Source: Oscillospiraceae bacterium (GTDB lineage Bacteria > Bacillota > Clostridia > Oscillospirales > Ruminococcaceae). Taken from it: a DNA stretch of 5,050 bases. Within the stretch, counting starts at the first letter, position 1. Each line of letters opens with the position of its first letter. A program made the translations under genes and the position numbers. Under the pieces are notes generated by a model. It saw only the letters and a list, made by a program, of their open reading frames with translations. It was not told the DNA's origin and ran no database searches. Where the stretch lies: the NCBI GenBank assembly GCA_017848155.1, contig JAGAKC010000074.1, positions 1-5,050 on the forward strand. The letters run 5' to 3'. This document shows positions 1-5,050 of the stretch, piece after piece.

Positions 1-853
1 CCGTACCTGCCACCGCAACCTTTTCGGTGCAGGAAAGCTCCAGCGGATAGCTGTGTACCTTTGAAAAACCATAGTCCAGCATTTTGGTATGATCGTTCCA
101 GTCGTCAGGCGCATTCAGCGTCACCGCGATAAGCGTAACTCCGTCACGCTCCGCCGCTGACACAAGGCAGCGCCGTGCATTGTCGGTGAAGCCAGTCTTA
201 ACTCCGACAGCACCCTCATACCGCTGCAGCATCTTATTGGAATTGTACAGCGTCCTCATATACGGCGGATTTCCGAACTCGACCCGTGCCGAGGGGCAGC
301 ACACTACCTCACGGAATGTTTCATTCTTCATCGCATATGCAGTAAGCGCCGCAAGATCGTGCGCCGTGGTGCAGTGACCGTCTGCGTCAAGTCCCGAGGG
401 CGTTACAAAGTGCGTGGAAGCAAGTCCAAGCTCAGCAGCTTTTTCGTTCATAAGCTCCACGAACGAGCCGATGCTGCCCGAAACCGAGACCGCCGCAGCA
501 TTTGCAGCATCGTTTCCCGACGGCAGCAGTATGCCGTAAAGCAGATCCCTGCGTGACACACGGTCGCCCTCACGCAGTCCCATGGACGTACCCTCAACAC
601 GTATTGCATAGCTGTCCACGGTAAACTCACGATCCAGATCACCTGCCTCGATGGTCAGTATGGCGGTCATGATCTTTGTCGTGCTGGCCATCGCACGCTT
701 TTCATCAGCGTTTTTTTCGTAGATCACCGTACCTGTTTCGGCCTCGATGAGCACTGCGCTGACCGCCGAGGTACTCACGCCCTCCGCCCATACATAAGCC
801 GCGGTGATCTGTGCAACCATCGCGGCAATGATAACTGATAAGACTTTTTTCAT
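1..853 (-). CDS. D-alanyl-D-alanine carboxypeptidase (peptidase S11, low-molecular-weight PBP), C-terminus cut by window edge
   Basis: A serine-type carboxypeptidase that removes the terminal D-alanine from peptidoglycan stem peptides outside the membrane. The reverse strand reads open from ATG at 853 to base 1, giving 284 residues. Residues 1-23 form a signal peptide with a hydrophobic core and a V-W-A cleavage site. All three penicillin-binding motifs are intact: S57-T-T-K60 (nucleophile and general base), S112-G-N114 and K219-T-G221. Residues from about 265 look like the start of the C-terminal beta domain. Known Bacillus homologues (DacB, DacF) are about 380-390 residues, so roughly 100 residues lie outside the window. 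The start is supported by GGAGGAG at 861-867, 7 bases upstream. It follows gerW by 77 bases. In Bacillus subtilis dacB lies near scpAB and dacF is forespore-expressed, so a sporulation role is plausible. Which paralogue this is cannot be decided from the fragment. Confidence 0.95.
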   Translation of the reverse strand, partial: MKKVLSVIIAAMVAQITAAYVWAEGVSTSAVSAVLIEAETGTVIYEKNADEKRAMASTTKIMTAILTIEAGDLDREFTVDSYAIRVEGTSMGLREGDRVSRRDLLYGILLPSGNDAANAAAVSVSGSIGSFVELMNEKAAELGLASTHFVTPSGLDADGHCTTAHDLAALTAYAMKNETFREVVCCPSARVEFGNPPYMRTLYNSNKMLQRYEGAVGVKTGFTDNARRCLVSAAERDGVTLIAVTLNAPDDWNDHTKMLDYGFSKVHSYPLELSCTEKVAVAGT

Positions 854-885
854 ATCCGCACTCCTCCGAAAGATGATTTCGAAGC

Positions 886-914
886 TATTATGTGCAGCTA
901 TGGAAAAAATATAC
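886..914 (-). promoter_or_regulatory. Candidate sporulation-type (sigma-G-like) promoter for the carboxypeptidase
   Basis: On the minus strand GTATA (914-910) is followed after 17 bases by CATAATA (892-886). This fits the forespore sigma-G pattern known from Bacillus (G-H-A-T-R, 17-18 bases, C-A-T-N-H-T-A). The same -35 region, read as GTATATT, also resembles a sigma-E -35, but the -10 then matches only in CATA. No sigma-A -35 lies at the right distance. The predicted start near 879 leaves a short leader containing the ribosome site. The motifs are short and the spacer is AT-rich, so chance is possible. Confidence 0.35.
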
Positions 915-930
915 GGTATTTTCCGCCCTA

Positions 931-1362
931 TTACTTAGTTTCGTCCAGCTTTGCAAGCTCCTCGGCGGACTCAGGCTCGGACTCCTTGTCAGCCTTCTTC
1001 TTTTCGATAAATCCCTTTATCTTATCGATAAGACCGGGAAGCGACTCCATGATACCGTCAACAGGACTGCCCTTTGCGCCAAGCTCCATGAGCTTCACAT
1101 CTCCGTCCCTCTTGATAACGATGAATGCCACGGGCTTTACCGTAACACCTGCACCGCTGCCGCCCGCAAGCCTTTCTGCGGACTGCATGGGAAGGTCGCT
1201 GCCGCCCGAAACAAATCCGAACGAAACCTTTGAAACAGGGATAACTGTCGTTCCGTCAGCGGAAACGATAGGATCGCCGATTATCGTGTTTACGTCCACC
1301 ATCTCGTGGATCTTTTCCATAGAAACTCCCATGATGCCTTCAATAGCGTGCTTGTCTGCCAT
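931..1362 (-). CDS. ytfJ: GerW (YtfJ) family sporulation protein
   Basis: A 143-residue protein of the GerW/YtfJ family, needed for proper spore germination in Bacillus subtilis and present in most spore-forming Firmicutes; its biochemical activity is not known. The family signature is clear. The N-terminal segment (about 8-30) ends in I-I-G-D-P-I. A strand with T-V-I-P-V-S follows at 38-44, then S-F-G-F at 47-50. A glycine-rich stretch G-G-S-G-A-G at 67-72 leads into V-K-P-V-A-F-I-V-I (75-83). No signal peptide or membrane segment is seen. The last 25 residues are a charged, probably disordered tail rich in K, E and D. The ATG at 1362 is preceded by AAAGGAG (1371-1377) with 8 bases of spacing. 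It lies 55 bases after the DUF2953 gene, a pairing also seen as ytfI-ytfJ in Bacillus. Confidence 0.93.
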   Translation of the reverse strand: MADKHAIEGIMGVSMEKIHEMVDVNTIIGDPIVSADGTTVIPVSKVSFGFVSGGSDLPMQSAERLAGGSGAGVTVKPVAFIVIKRDGDVKLMELGAKGSPVDGIMESLPGLIDKIKGFIEKKKADKESEPESAEELAKLDETK

Positions 1363-1393
1363 AATAAAAACTCCTTTCGGTCACTTGTGTTTT

Positions 1394-1423
1394 ATGATAT
1401 ATCCTTTACGGATCAAGTTACAA
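1394..1423 (-). promoter_or_regulatory. Possible weak internal promoter before ytfJ
   Basis: On the minus strand TTGTAA (1423-1418) and TATCAT (1399-1394) are separated by 18 bases. They match the sigma-A consensus at 4 of 6 and 5 of 6 positions. The -35 box overlaps the last codon and stop codon of the DUF2953 gene. A start near 1387 would give a leader of about 25 bases before ytfJ. A GGATATATCA stretch here also resembles a sigma-F -10 box, but no matching -35 is present. This is suggestive only. Confidence 0.25.
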
Positions 1424-2233
1424 CGTTTCCTTCTGCGGCTTTGCAACCCTTTTCTTTTTTGCTTTTTTCTTTTTGGACTTTCCTGTAAGCCTTGCGATAT
1501 AGTCCTTTATCGTGCCGCTTCTGAATACTCTCCAGCCTATCCTGCCGATAAAGCACAGTACAAACGCGATCGCCGCCAGTGCGCTCAGCTTCACTGTGCC
1601 GCTGACAGAAGTCTGCGACTCCTCCGACTGAAAATCGACCCCGATGTCCACATGAGGTCTTTTTACCGTGAACACGCTGTTGCACAGTCCTAGTAGATTG
1701 CCAATAAGCAGATTCGTCCTGCCGAAGTTCAGCGCAGCCTTCGCTGCATCCTCGCCGCCGCACACCCTCTGAAATGTGAAGTCACATATCTTTATCCTGC
1801 GCAGGAATTTTCTGAACGGCTTTCCGAAGCTGTCCACAAAAGCTCTCAGCAGTGCAAGTATCTCGTCAAGCGTAGGTATCTTATCATTTTTCTGCTTCTT
1901 TACCTTTTTAGGCTTATCTTTCTTTTTGTCAGCCTTATCATCTGCGCTTTCGGAGTCTGCTTCTTTATTCTCCTCTGCGGCAAGCTCCTTAAGCTCCTTT
2001 TCGGGTGGCTCCTGCGGTTTTTCAGCTTTTTTCCCGTCATCAGCCGACTTCCTGCGCTTCTTCTTTTTTTCCTTTGCAGGAATACTGAACAGCGTCAGGA
2101 ACAGATACTTCACCTTAAGGTACAGCTCTCCGTCATAGCTGAACATCACCCGCACAGGCACTGCCAGCAGCAGAATTATGAACAGCAGTATTCCTCCTGC
2201 AATTATCCAGCCCGTCGGGATCACCACCTTCAT
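1418..2233 (-). CDS. DUF2953 domain-containing membrane protein (YtfI-like)
   Basis: A 271-residue membrane protein that I place in the DUF2953 family from its layout and its position directly upstream of ytfJ; the function of the family is unknown. A hydrophobic helix at about residues 8-27 is followed by a short beta-rich stretch (31-50). Residues 54-118 form a very charged linker rich in K, E and D. The conserved core follows (about 119-210), with F-G-R-T-N-L at 170-175 and a segment around V-D-I-G-V-D at 195-200. A second hydrophobic helix spans about 216-237. The tail (251-263) is lysine-rich and likely cytoplasmic. The ATG at 2233 lies 12 bases after the scpB stop. It has no well-spaced ribosome site: the nearest is GAGGA, inside a hairpin about 16 bases upstream, so translation is probably coupled to scpB. 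A GTG two codons downstream is a possible alternative start. Confidence 0.85.
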   Translation of the reverse strand: MKVVIPTGWIIAGGILLFIILLLAVPVRVMFSYDGELYLKVKYLFLTLFSIPAKEKKKKRRKSADDGKKAEKPQEPPEKELKELAAEENKEADSESADDKADKKKDKPKKVKKQKNDKIPTLDEILALLRAFVDSFGKPFRKFLRRIKICDFTFQRVCGGEDAAKAALNFGRTNLLIGNLLGLCNSVFTVKRPHVDIGVDFQSEESQTSVSGTVKLSALAAIAFVLCFIGRIGWRVFRSGTIKDYIARLTGKSKKKKAKKKRVAKPQKETL

Positions 2234-2237
2234 ACCG

Positions 2238-2260
2238 TCGGCAGATCAGTCCTCTGCCGA
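2238..2260 (-). repeat. Perfect 8-bp inverted repeat spanning the scpB stop codon
   Basis: Arms at 2238-2245 and 2253-2260 are exact reverse complements (TCGGCAGA and TCTGCCGA on the minus strand) around a 7-base loop. The loop contains the scpB TGA stop (2248-2246). The purine-rich GAGGA that could serve as ribosome site for the next gene straddles the stem and loop. No T-tract follows, so it is not a terminator. It more likely acts, if at all, in translational coupling of scpB to the DUF2953 gene. Confidence 0.6.
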
Positions 2261-2812
2261 AAATGTCATTTCCTCATACTCGTCAAAATCTATCTGACCA
2301 CTGCTGTCAGGTATCGGCGGCAGACCGCTGATATCGTTCATGCCGAAGCAGCGCAGAAAATTCTCGGTCGTCTTATATGCGATAGGACGTCCCGGCAGGT
2401 CAAGTCTGCCGTACTCCTCCAGAAGATCACGCTCCACCAGCGAGTTTACGACACCCGAGCTGTCAACGCCACGCACCTGCTCCACAAAGCTCTTTGTGAC
2501 AGGCTGGTTATACGCAACTATAGCCAGCACCTCCAGAGCAGCCTGTGAGAGCGGCACCTGTCTGCGTGTTTCCATCGCCGATTTTATGTACGGTGCAAAC
2601 TCAGGCTTTGATGTCATCTGATAGCTGCTGCCGAGCCTTGTGATGTGGAATGCACTTTCAAGCTCCGTGTACCTGTCATTCAGCCTGTCAATTATCTTTA
2701 CAACGGTCTCCTTTTCGATCTCGGAAGCCGACACCAGCTTGTCAAGCTCTATCGGGTCACCGCAGGCAAACAGTATCGCCTCGATGACCGCCATACCGTC
2801 ACTGAACTTCAT
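2246..2812 (-). CDS. scpB: Segregation and condensation protein B (ScpB)
   Basis: A subunit of the bacterial SMC condensin. A ScpB dimer binds ScpA, the kleisin, and together they bridge SMC heads to organise and segregate the chromosome in the cytoplasm. The 188 residues are close to the usual length (about 190-200). The N-terminal winged helix is at about 6-75, with E-A-I-L-F-A-C-G at 11-18. The second winged helix (about 85-160) carries the family hallmarks L-S-Q-A-A-L-E-V-L-A-I-V-A-Y-N-Q-P-V-T (88-106) and G-R-P-I-A-Y-K-T-T (141-149). The tail is acidic. The ATG at 2812 overlaps the end of scpA by 14 bases. AGGGAGGT at 2821-2828, 8 bases upstream and inside scpA, supports this start and coupled synthesis of the two partners. 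Confidence 0.97.
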   Translation of the reverse strand: MKFSDGMAVIEAILFACGDPIELDKLVSASEIEKETVVKIIDRLNDRYTELESAFHITRLGSSYQMTSKPEFAPYIKSAMETRRQVPLSQAALEVLAIVAYNQPVTKSFVEQVRGVDSSGVVNSLVERDLLEEYGRLDLPGRPIAYKTTENFLRCFGMNDISGLPPIPDSSGQIDFDEYEEMTFSAED

Positions 2813-3524
2813 TCTGTGCTACCTCCCTGTCGGAACGGGTAGCCATTCTAAGGCTGTTTCCGTCCTCGGAAATTATCACTCGCCCCTGCTTTGAAAGCTC
2901 CAGTATTGCGAGGAATGTTGCCACCTCACGTGAGCGCGGAATATCGCTGTACAGCTCCGCCATGGTGACCGTGCCTTTTTTTCGCAGGCTCTTCAGCACC
3001 GCAATGATGCCTGTAAACACCGTGACATAGCTTTTTGCAACGATAGGCTTTATCGACTTCGGACGGTAGAATGCCTTTTTTCTGCCCCTGTCCGTCACCG
3101 CACCCATCGCAAGCAGCAGCTCCTCGGGCTGGTGAGTTTTCTTGTACGATGCGTCAAACTCGATCGGCTCGGGTCTGCGCACGAAGATACAGTCACCCTG
3201 AAACCGCTTTTTAAGCCGCTCTGCCATCGTCTTACAGAGTGCATACTCGATAAGCGCACCCTGAAGCTCCTTTTTAAGCTCCTCCGCTTCCTCTTTCGGA
3301 AGCAGCGCCGCAGACTTTATGAGTATAAGCCTTGCCGCCATCTCCAGAAAGTCGGACGTCACCTCAAGATCGGCTTCGGTCATCCGCTCAAGGTACAGCA
3401 TAAACTGCTCCAGCAATATGCTTATCTCTATATCCTGGATATTCAGCTTGTGCTTTTGTATAAGCGACAACATCAGATCCAGCGGACCCTCGAATATCTC
3501 CAGCTTGAAATTAAGCTCCTCCAT
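2799..3524 (-). CDS. scpA: Segregation and condensation protein A (ScpA, kleisin)
   Basis: The kleisin subunit of SMC-ScpAB condensin; its N-terminus binds the SMC neck and its C-terminal winged helix binds the SMC cap, while its middle binds a ScpB dimer. The length of 241 residues is normal (Bacillus about 250). The N-terminus shows the signature F-E-G-P-L-D-L-M-L at 11-19, followed by a helix with H-K-L-N-I-Q-D-I (25-32). The helical stretch E-M-A-A-R-L-I-L-I-K-S at 61-71 is also typical. The C-terminal winged helix covers about 165-225, with F-L-A-I-L-E-L at 204-210. The start at 3524 lies 8 bases after the stop of the M50 gene, with AAGG at the end of that gene as ribosome site. The 3' end overlaps scpB. 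Confidence 0.97.
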   Translation of the reverse strand: MEELNFKLEIFEGPLDLMLSLIQKHKLNIQDIEISILLEQFMLYLERMTEADLEVTSDFLEMAARLILIKSAALLPKEEAEELKKELQGALIEYALCKTMAERLKKRFQGDCIFVRRPEPIEFDASYKKTHQPEELLLAMGAVTDRGRKKAFYRPKSIKPIVAKSYVTVFTGIIAVLKSLRKKGTVTMAELYSDIPRSREVATFLAILELSKQGRVIISEDGNSLRMATRSDREVAQNEVQ

Positions 3525-3532
3525 GCTCCACC

Positions 3533-4243
3533 TTACATCATCGTGCCGAGGAAGAACGAAGCCTTATCGAGCAGCCACATAACTCCATCGGACAGGAAAT
3601 CCAGCGGACCATCCAGCAGGCCTAATATCAGCGCAAAGAAGAACGCCATATTTATGATCTGACCGTAGCGCTCAAAGAACAGCACACCGTTTCTGGGCAG
3701 GAAGCTGCACAGTATCTTGCATCCGTCAAACGGAGGGATAGGCAGCAGGTTCAGCACCGCAAGGTACACGTTTATCACCGCAACATAATACACACCGTAC
3801 CACACATAAAACATAACGGTGGAGGTGATATTCATGAAGATGATCTTTGATACTATCACAAAGATATAGGACATCAGGATATTCGCCACAGGACCTGCAA
3901 GTGATGTCAGAAAAAGCGCAGTGCGACCCTTTGTCTTTGTGCAGCGGTTAAGGTTTATCGGCATAGTCCTCGACCAGCCGATGCAGCAGAAGCACATGCA
4001 CAGCGCACCCATCGGGTCGATATGCGAAAGAGGATTGAGGGTAAGTCTGCCCTCACGCTCACCGGTGTCGTCACCGAGGTACTTCGCCATATATCCACGT
4101 GCGCACTCCCTTATCGGGAATACGATGAATATTATCGCAGCCACGGCAAAGAACGCAATAACAGTTTCCTGTACCGTTCCATTTCCCGTCATAAGGTCAA
4201 AAAGCTCGAATATCGGGCCTTTGATTCTGTCTAATACAGGCAT
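3533..4243 (-). CDS. M50 / site-2-protease-like membrane protein with degenerate HExxH motif
   Basis: A 236-residue polytopic membrane protein of the M50B site-2-protease family, whose active members cleave within membranes using zinc. The family frame is clear: a membrane segment (about 26-44), then G-R-L-T-L-N-P-L-S-H-I-D-P-M-G (65-79), G-W at 89-90, S-L-A-G-P-V-A-N (114-121) and N-L-L-P-I-P-P-F-D-G (165-174), with further helices around 123-165 and 192-212. The first catalytic motif, normally H-E-x-x-H, reads R45-E-C-A-R49, so both zinc-binding histidines are gone; D173 of the third motif is kept. Peptidase activity is therefore doubtful. Cysteines cluster at 82, 84, 86 and 87. The ATG at 4243 has GGAG 8 bases upstream (4252-4255) and follows a strong promoter, making this the first gene of the operon. 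The neighbourhood M50-scpA-scpB is common in Clostridia. A substrate cannot be named. Confidence 0.9.
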   Translation of the reverse strand: MPVLDRIKGPIFELFDLMTGNGTVQETVIAFFAVAAIIFIVFPIRECARGYMAKYLGDDTGEREGRLTLNPLSHIDPMGALCMCFCCIGWSRTMPINLNRCTKTKGRTALFLTSLAGPVANILMSYIFVIVSKIIFMNITSTVMFYVWYGVYYVAVINVYLAVLNLLPIPPFDGCKILCSFLPRNGVLFFERYGQIINMAFFFALILGLLDGPLDFLSDGVMWLLDKASFFLGTMM

Positions 4244-4278
4244 TTATGTTTCTCCTTTTCGATCGTATTGGTCATATT

Positions 4279-4289
4279 CAATAGTATTG
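4279..4289. promoter_or_regulatory. Small palindrome in operon leader, possible operator
   Basis: CAATAGTATTG is a perfect 5-bp palindrome around one base. Its right half, with flanking bases, recurs as ATCGTATTG at 4262-4270 against ATAGTATTG at 4281-4289, a spacing of 19 bases or about two helical turns. It lies about 20-45 bases downstream of the predicted transcription start, where a repressor could act. A TTGACA at 4293-4288 overlaps it, but the best -10 at proper distance (CAATAC) is poor, so a second promoter there is unlikely. Chance in AT-rich DNA is a real alternative. Confidence 0.2.
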
Positions 4290-4316
4290 TCAAAGCACAA
4301 AACGCTATTCTATATT

Positions 4317-4345
4317 ATTATATCTCATTTCAGCCTTTTTTGCAA
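4317..4345 (-). promoter_or_regulatory. Sigma-A promoter of the M50-scpAB operon
   Basis: On the minus strand TTGCAA (4345-4340) is followed, after an optimal 17-base spacer, by a perfect TATAAT (4322-4317). Transcription should begin near 4310 and give a leader of about 67 bases before the M50 start at 4243. This is the best promoter match in the window and sits directly upstream of the first operon gene. Its -35 box lies only about 37 bases from the terminator of the mobile-element recombinase, so the element end is close to or at the promoter's upstream edge. Confidence 0.75.
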
Positions 4346-4381
4346 GGGGGTAGTATAAAAATACACCTACATTTCACAAAC

Positions 4382-4408
4382 AAAAAAACACCCCCGAAAT
4401 CCGAGGGT
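4382..4408 (-). terminator. Rho-independent terminator after the recombinase gene
   Basis: On the minus strand ACCCTCG (4408-4402) pairs with CGGGGGT (4396-4390), with one G-U pair, around a 5-base loop. It is followed by G and seven T (4388-4382). The stem begins 42 bases past the recombinase stop codon. It should stop recombinase transcripts before they enter the downstream M50-scpAB operon, which has its own promoter. Confidence 0.85.
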
Positions 4409-4450
4409 AGATTAGGGATATAAATTCCCGCCAAAGTCCGAAATGACCGT

Positions 4451-5050
4451 TTAATCGGTTGTTTCGGGCTTTTTTTCTGCGTCAGGCGAGATTTGCCCGA
4501 CACCATTGAAATAAACCTCAATATCCTGTCGGCGTTTACCGTCAACCTTAACGGCTTGATGAACGGTCACTTTGTCGATGAACTCGTTGAGGATTTGGGG
4601 CGTAAGCTCGGTGATTTGCGAGTATTTCCTCACCAAGTCGATAAACTTTGTCGTATCGGTTTTCTTCGCTTCAAGAGCCGTCAGCTCCTTTTGAGCCGCT
4701 TTCAAAGCAACATTCTGTTCTTCCTGCTCTGCTATGTACTTTGCCGAGAGCTTTGTGAACATTTCGGCGGTGATTTCCCCGACAACCTTGTCCTCGTAAA
4801 GTTGAGAGATTACGCTGTCAATTTGTTCAATACGCCGCTTTGCTGTGTCAATGGTTTTCTTAAGCGAATTGGTCTGCTTCAGTTGTTCGGCTGTTCCTCG
4901 TTCCATCACTTGACGAACGAATTCGTCCTCATACTCCGAAACATACACCATTATGCTGTTGATTTGCCGTATCAGGAGCTGTTCCACAACATCTGCTCTG
5001 ATGTGATGTCCCGTGCAAAAGCCCTTGCGCTTGCGGTATCCTGCACAGCA
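4451..5050 (-). CDS. Large serine recombinase, C-terminal part (zinc ribbon, coiled coil, DUF4368)
   Basis: The C-terminal 199 residues of a serine site-specific recombinase that integrates and excises a mobile element; the reading frame is open to the right edge, so the catalytic N-terminal domain (about 300 or more residues) lies outside. The visible part opens with the end of the zinc ribbon: C1-C2, then Y-R-K-R-K (5-9) and C12 before H-H-I-R. This matches the usual pattern of this family. Two long charged coiled-coil stretches follow (about 53-86 and 103-133). The end is a DUF4368 domain (about 134-189) with E-L-T-P-Q-I-L-N-E-F-I-D-K-V (148-161) and V-Y-F-N-G-V-G (179-185), as in Tn4451 TnpX-type and related recombinases. 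A GTG at 4987 is internal, not the start, because the frame continues upstream with zinc-ribbon sequence. A terminator follows the stop. Nothing suggests a broken gene in the visible part. Confidence 0.92.
   Translation of the reverse strand, partial: CCAGYRKRKGFCTGHHIRADVVEQLLIRQINSIMVYVSEYEDEFVRQVMERGTAEQLKQTNSLKKTIDTAKRRIEQIDSVISQLYEDKVVGEITAEMFTKLSAKYIAEQEEQNVALKAAQKELTALEAKKTDTTKFIDLVRKYSQITELTPQILNEFIDKVTVHQAVKVDGKRRQDIEVYFNGVGQISPDAEKKPETTD

Larger units (their letters stand above)
4346..5050 (-). mobile_element. End of an integrated element carrying a large serine recombinase (partial)
   Basis: A large serine recombinase usually sits at one end of the element it moves, next to the attachment site. 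Here the gene points out of the element toward the chromosomal operon, and its terminator is followed within about 40 bases by the operon promoter. The junction (attL or attR) therefore most likely lies between about 4346 and 4381; its exact position cannot be fixed from one end. Codon choice changes at this boundary: glutamine is CAA in 10 of 15 codons from 4987 to 4451 of the recombinase, but CAG in 8 of 9 in scpA. The rest of the element lies beyond the right edge, so its class (transposon, integrative element or prophage) is unknown. Confidence 0.6.

Noticed and set aside
902..924. GGAAAA...TTTTCC inverted repeat between ytfJ and the carboxypeptidase gene as a terminator
   Set aside because: The stem is only 6 bp, mostly A-T, with an 11-base loop and no T-tract after it on the minus strand. 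It is too weak to end the operon.
1363..1417. Sigma-F promoter for ytfJ (GGATATATCA as -10)
   Set aside because: The -10-like box fits well, but at the required spacing the -35 reads GTTGT, matching only 2 of 5 positions of the G-Y-A-T-A consensus.
1440..1480. Runs of A on the coding strand in the DUF2953 gene as phase-variation tracts (also at 2061-2075)
   Set aside because: The runs are short (up to about 7) and interrupted, and follow simply from lysine codons AAA/AAG. The frame is intact, with no sign of switching.
890..1693. Long plus-strand open frame (267 codons) antisense to ytfJ and the DUF2953 gene
   Set aside because: It crosses two well-supported minus-strand genes and their spacer, has serine/phenylalanine-rich composition expected from the complement of K/E-rich coding DNA, and shows no family signature.
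3132..3662. Plus-strand open frame of 176 codons over scpA and the M50 gene
   Set aside because: It is entirely antisense to two recognised genes, with leucine/arginine-rich composition typical of a shadow frame.
4244..4316. Riboswitch or T-box in the leader of the M50-scpAB operon
   Set aside because: The leader is only about 67 bases, AT-rich and lacks a conserved aptamer or an antiterminator/terminator pair.
4330..4545. 71-codon minus-strand frame over the recombinase end and terminator
   Set aside because: It runs in another frame through the recombinase 3' end, the terminator and the operon promoter, with no ribosome site or family resemblance.

Overview
The window shows a compact run of co-directional minus-strand genes typical of Clostridia (Firmicutes). 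The combination of a spore-germination (GerW/YtfJ) protein, ScpA/ScpB condensin partners, a DUF2953 protein and a D-Ala-D-Ala carboxypeptidase, with strong GGAGG-type ribosome sites, points to a Ruminococcus-like member of the Oscillospirales. The genus is inference; no rRNA or other marker is present.

Layout, in the direction of transcription (right to left). At 5050-4451 is the C-terminal 199 residues of a large serine recombinase, the end of an integrated mobile element. It is followed by a rho-independent terminator (4408-4382). After a short junction zone comes a strong sigma-A promoter (4345-4317). This drives a probable operon: M50/site-2-protease-like membrane protein (4243-3533), scpA (3524-2799), scpB (2812-2246), DUF2953 membrane protein (2233-1418), gerW/ytfJ (1362-931) and a D-alanyl-D-alanine carboxypeptidase (853 to beyond the left edge). 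The first four genes are packed tightly: gaps of 8 and 12 bases and a 14-base overlap. The last two are preceded by 55- and 77-base spacers that carry candidate internal promoters. The one before the carboxypeptidase resembles a sporulation (sigma-G-type) promoter. No rho-independent terminator is evident inside the operon.

Functionally, the cluster joins chromosome condensation and segregation (ScpAB with SMC) to envelope and sporulation functions (GerW, DUF2953, peptidoglycan carboxypeptidase). This is a known conserved neighbourhood, so most of it is ordinary. The noteworthy points are: (1) the M50 protein has lost both histidines of its HExxH zinc motif (it reads R-E-C-A-R) and carries a cysteine cluster, so it looks like a pseudoprotease or a divergent metal site; (2) a mobile element ends almost against the -35 box of the operon promoter; (3) a perfect 8-bp hairpin holds the scpB stop codon in its loop just before the DUF2953 start; (4) the carboxypeptidase has a candidate sporulation promoter. 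I saw no CRISPR array, tRNA, rRNA or riboswitch, and nothing that I would call a wholly new system.
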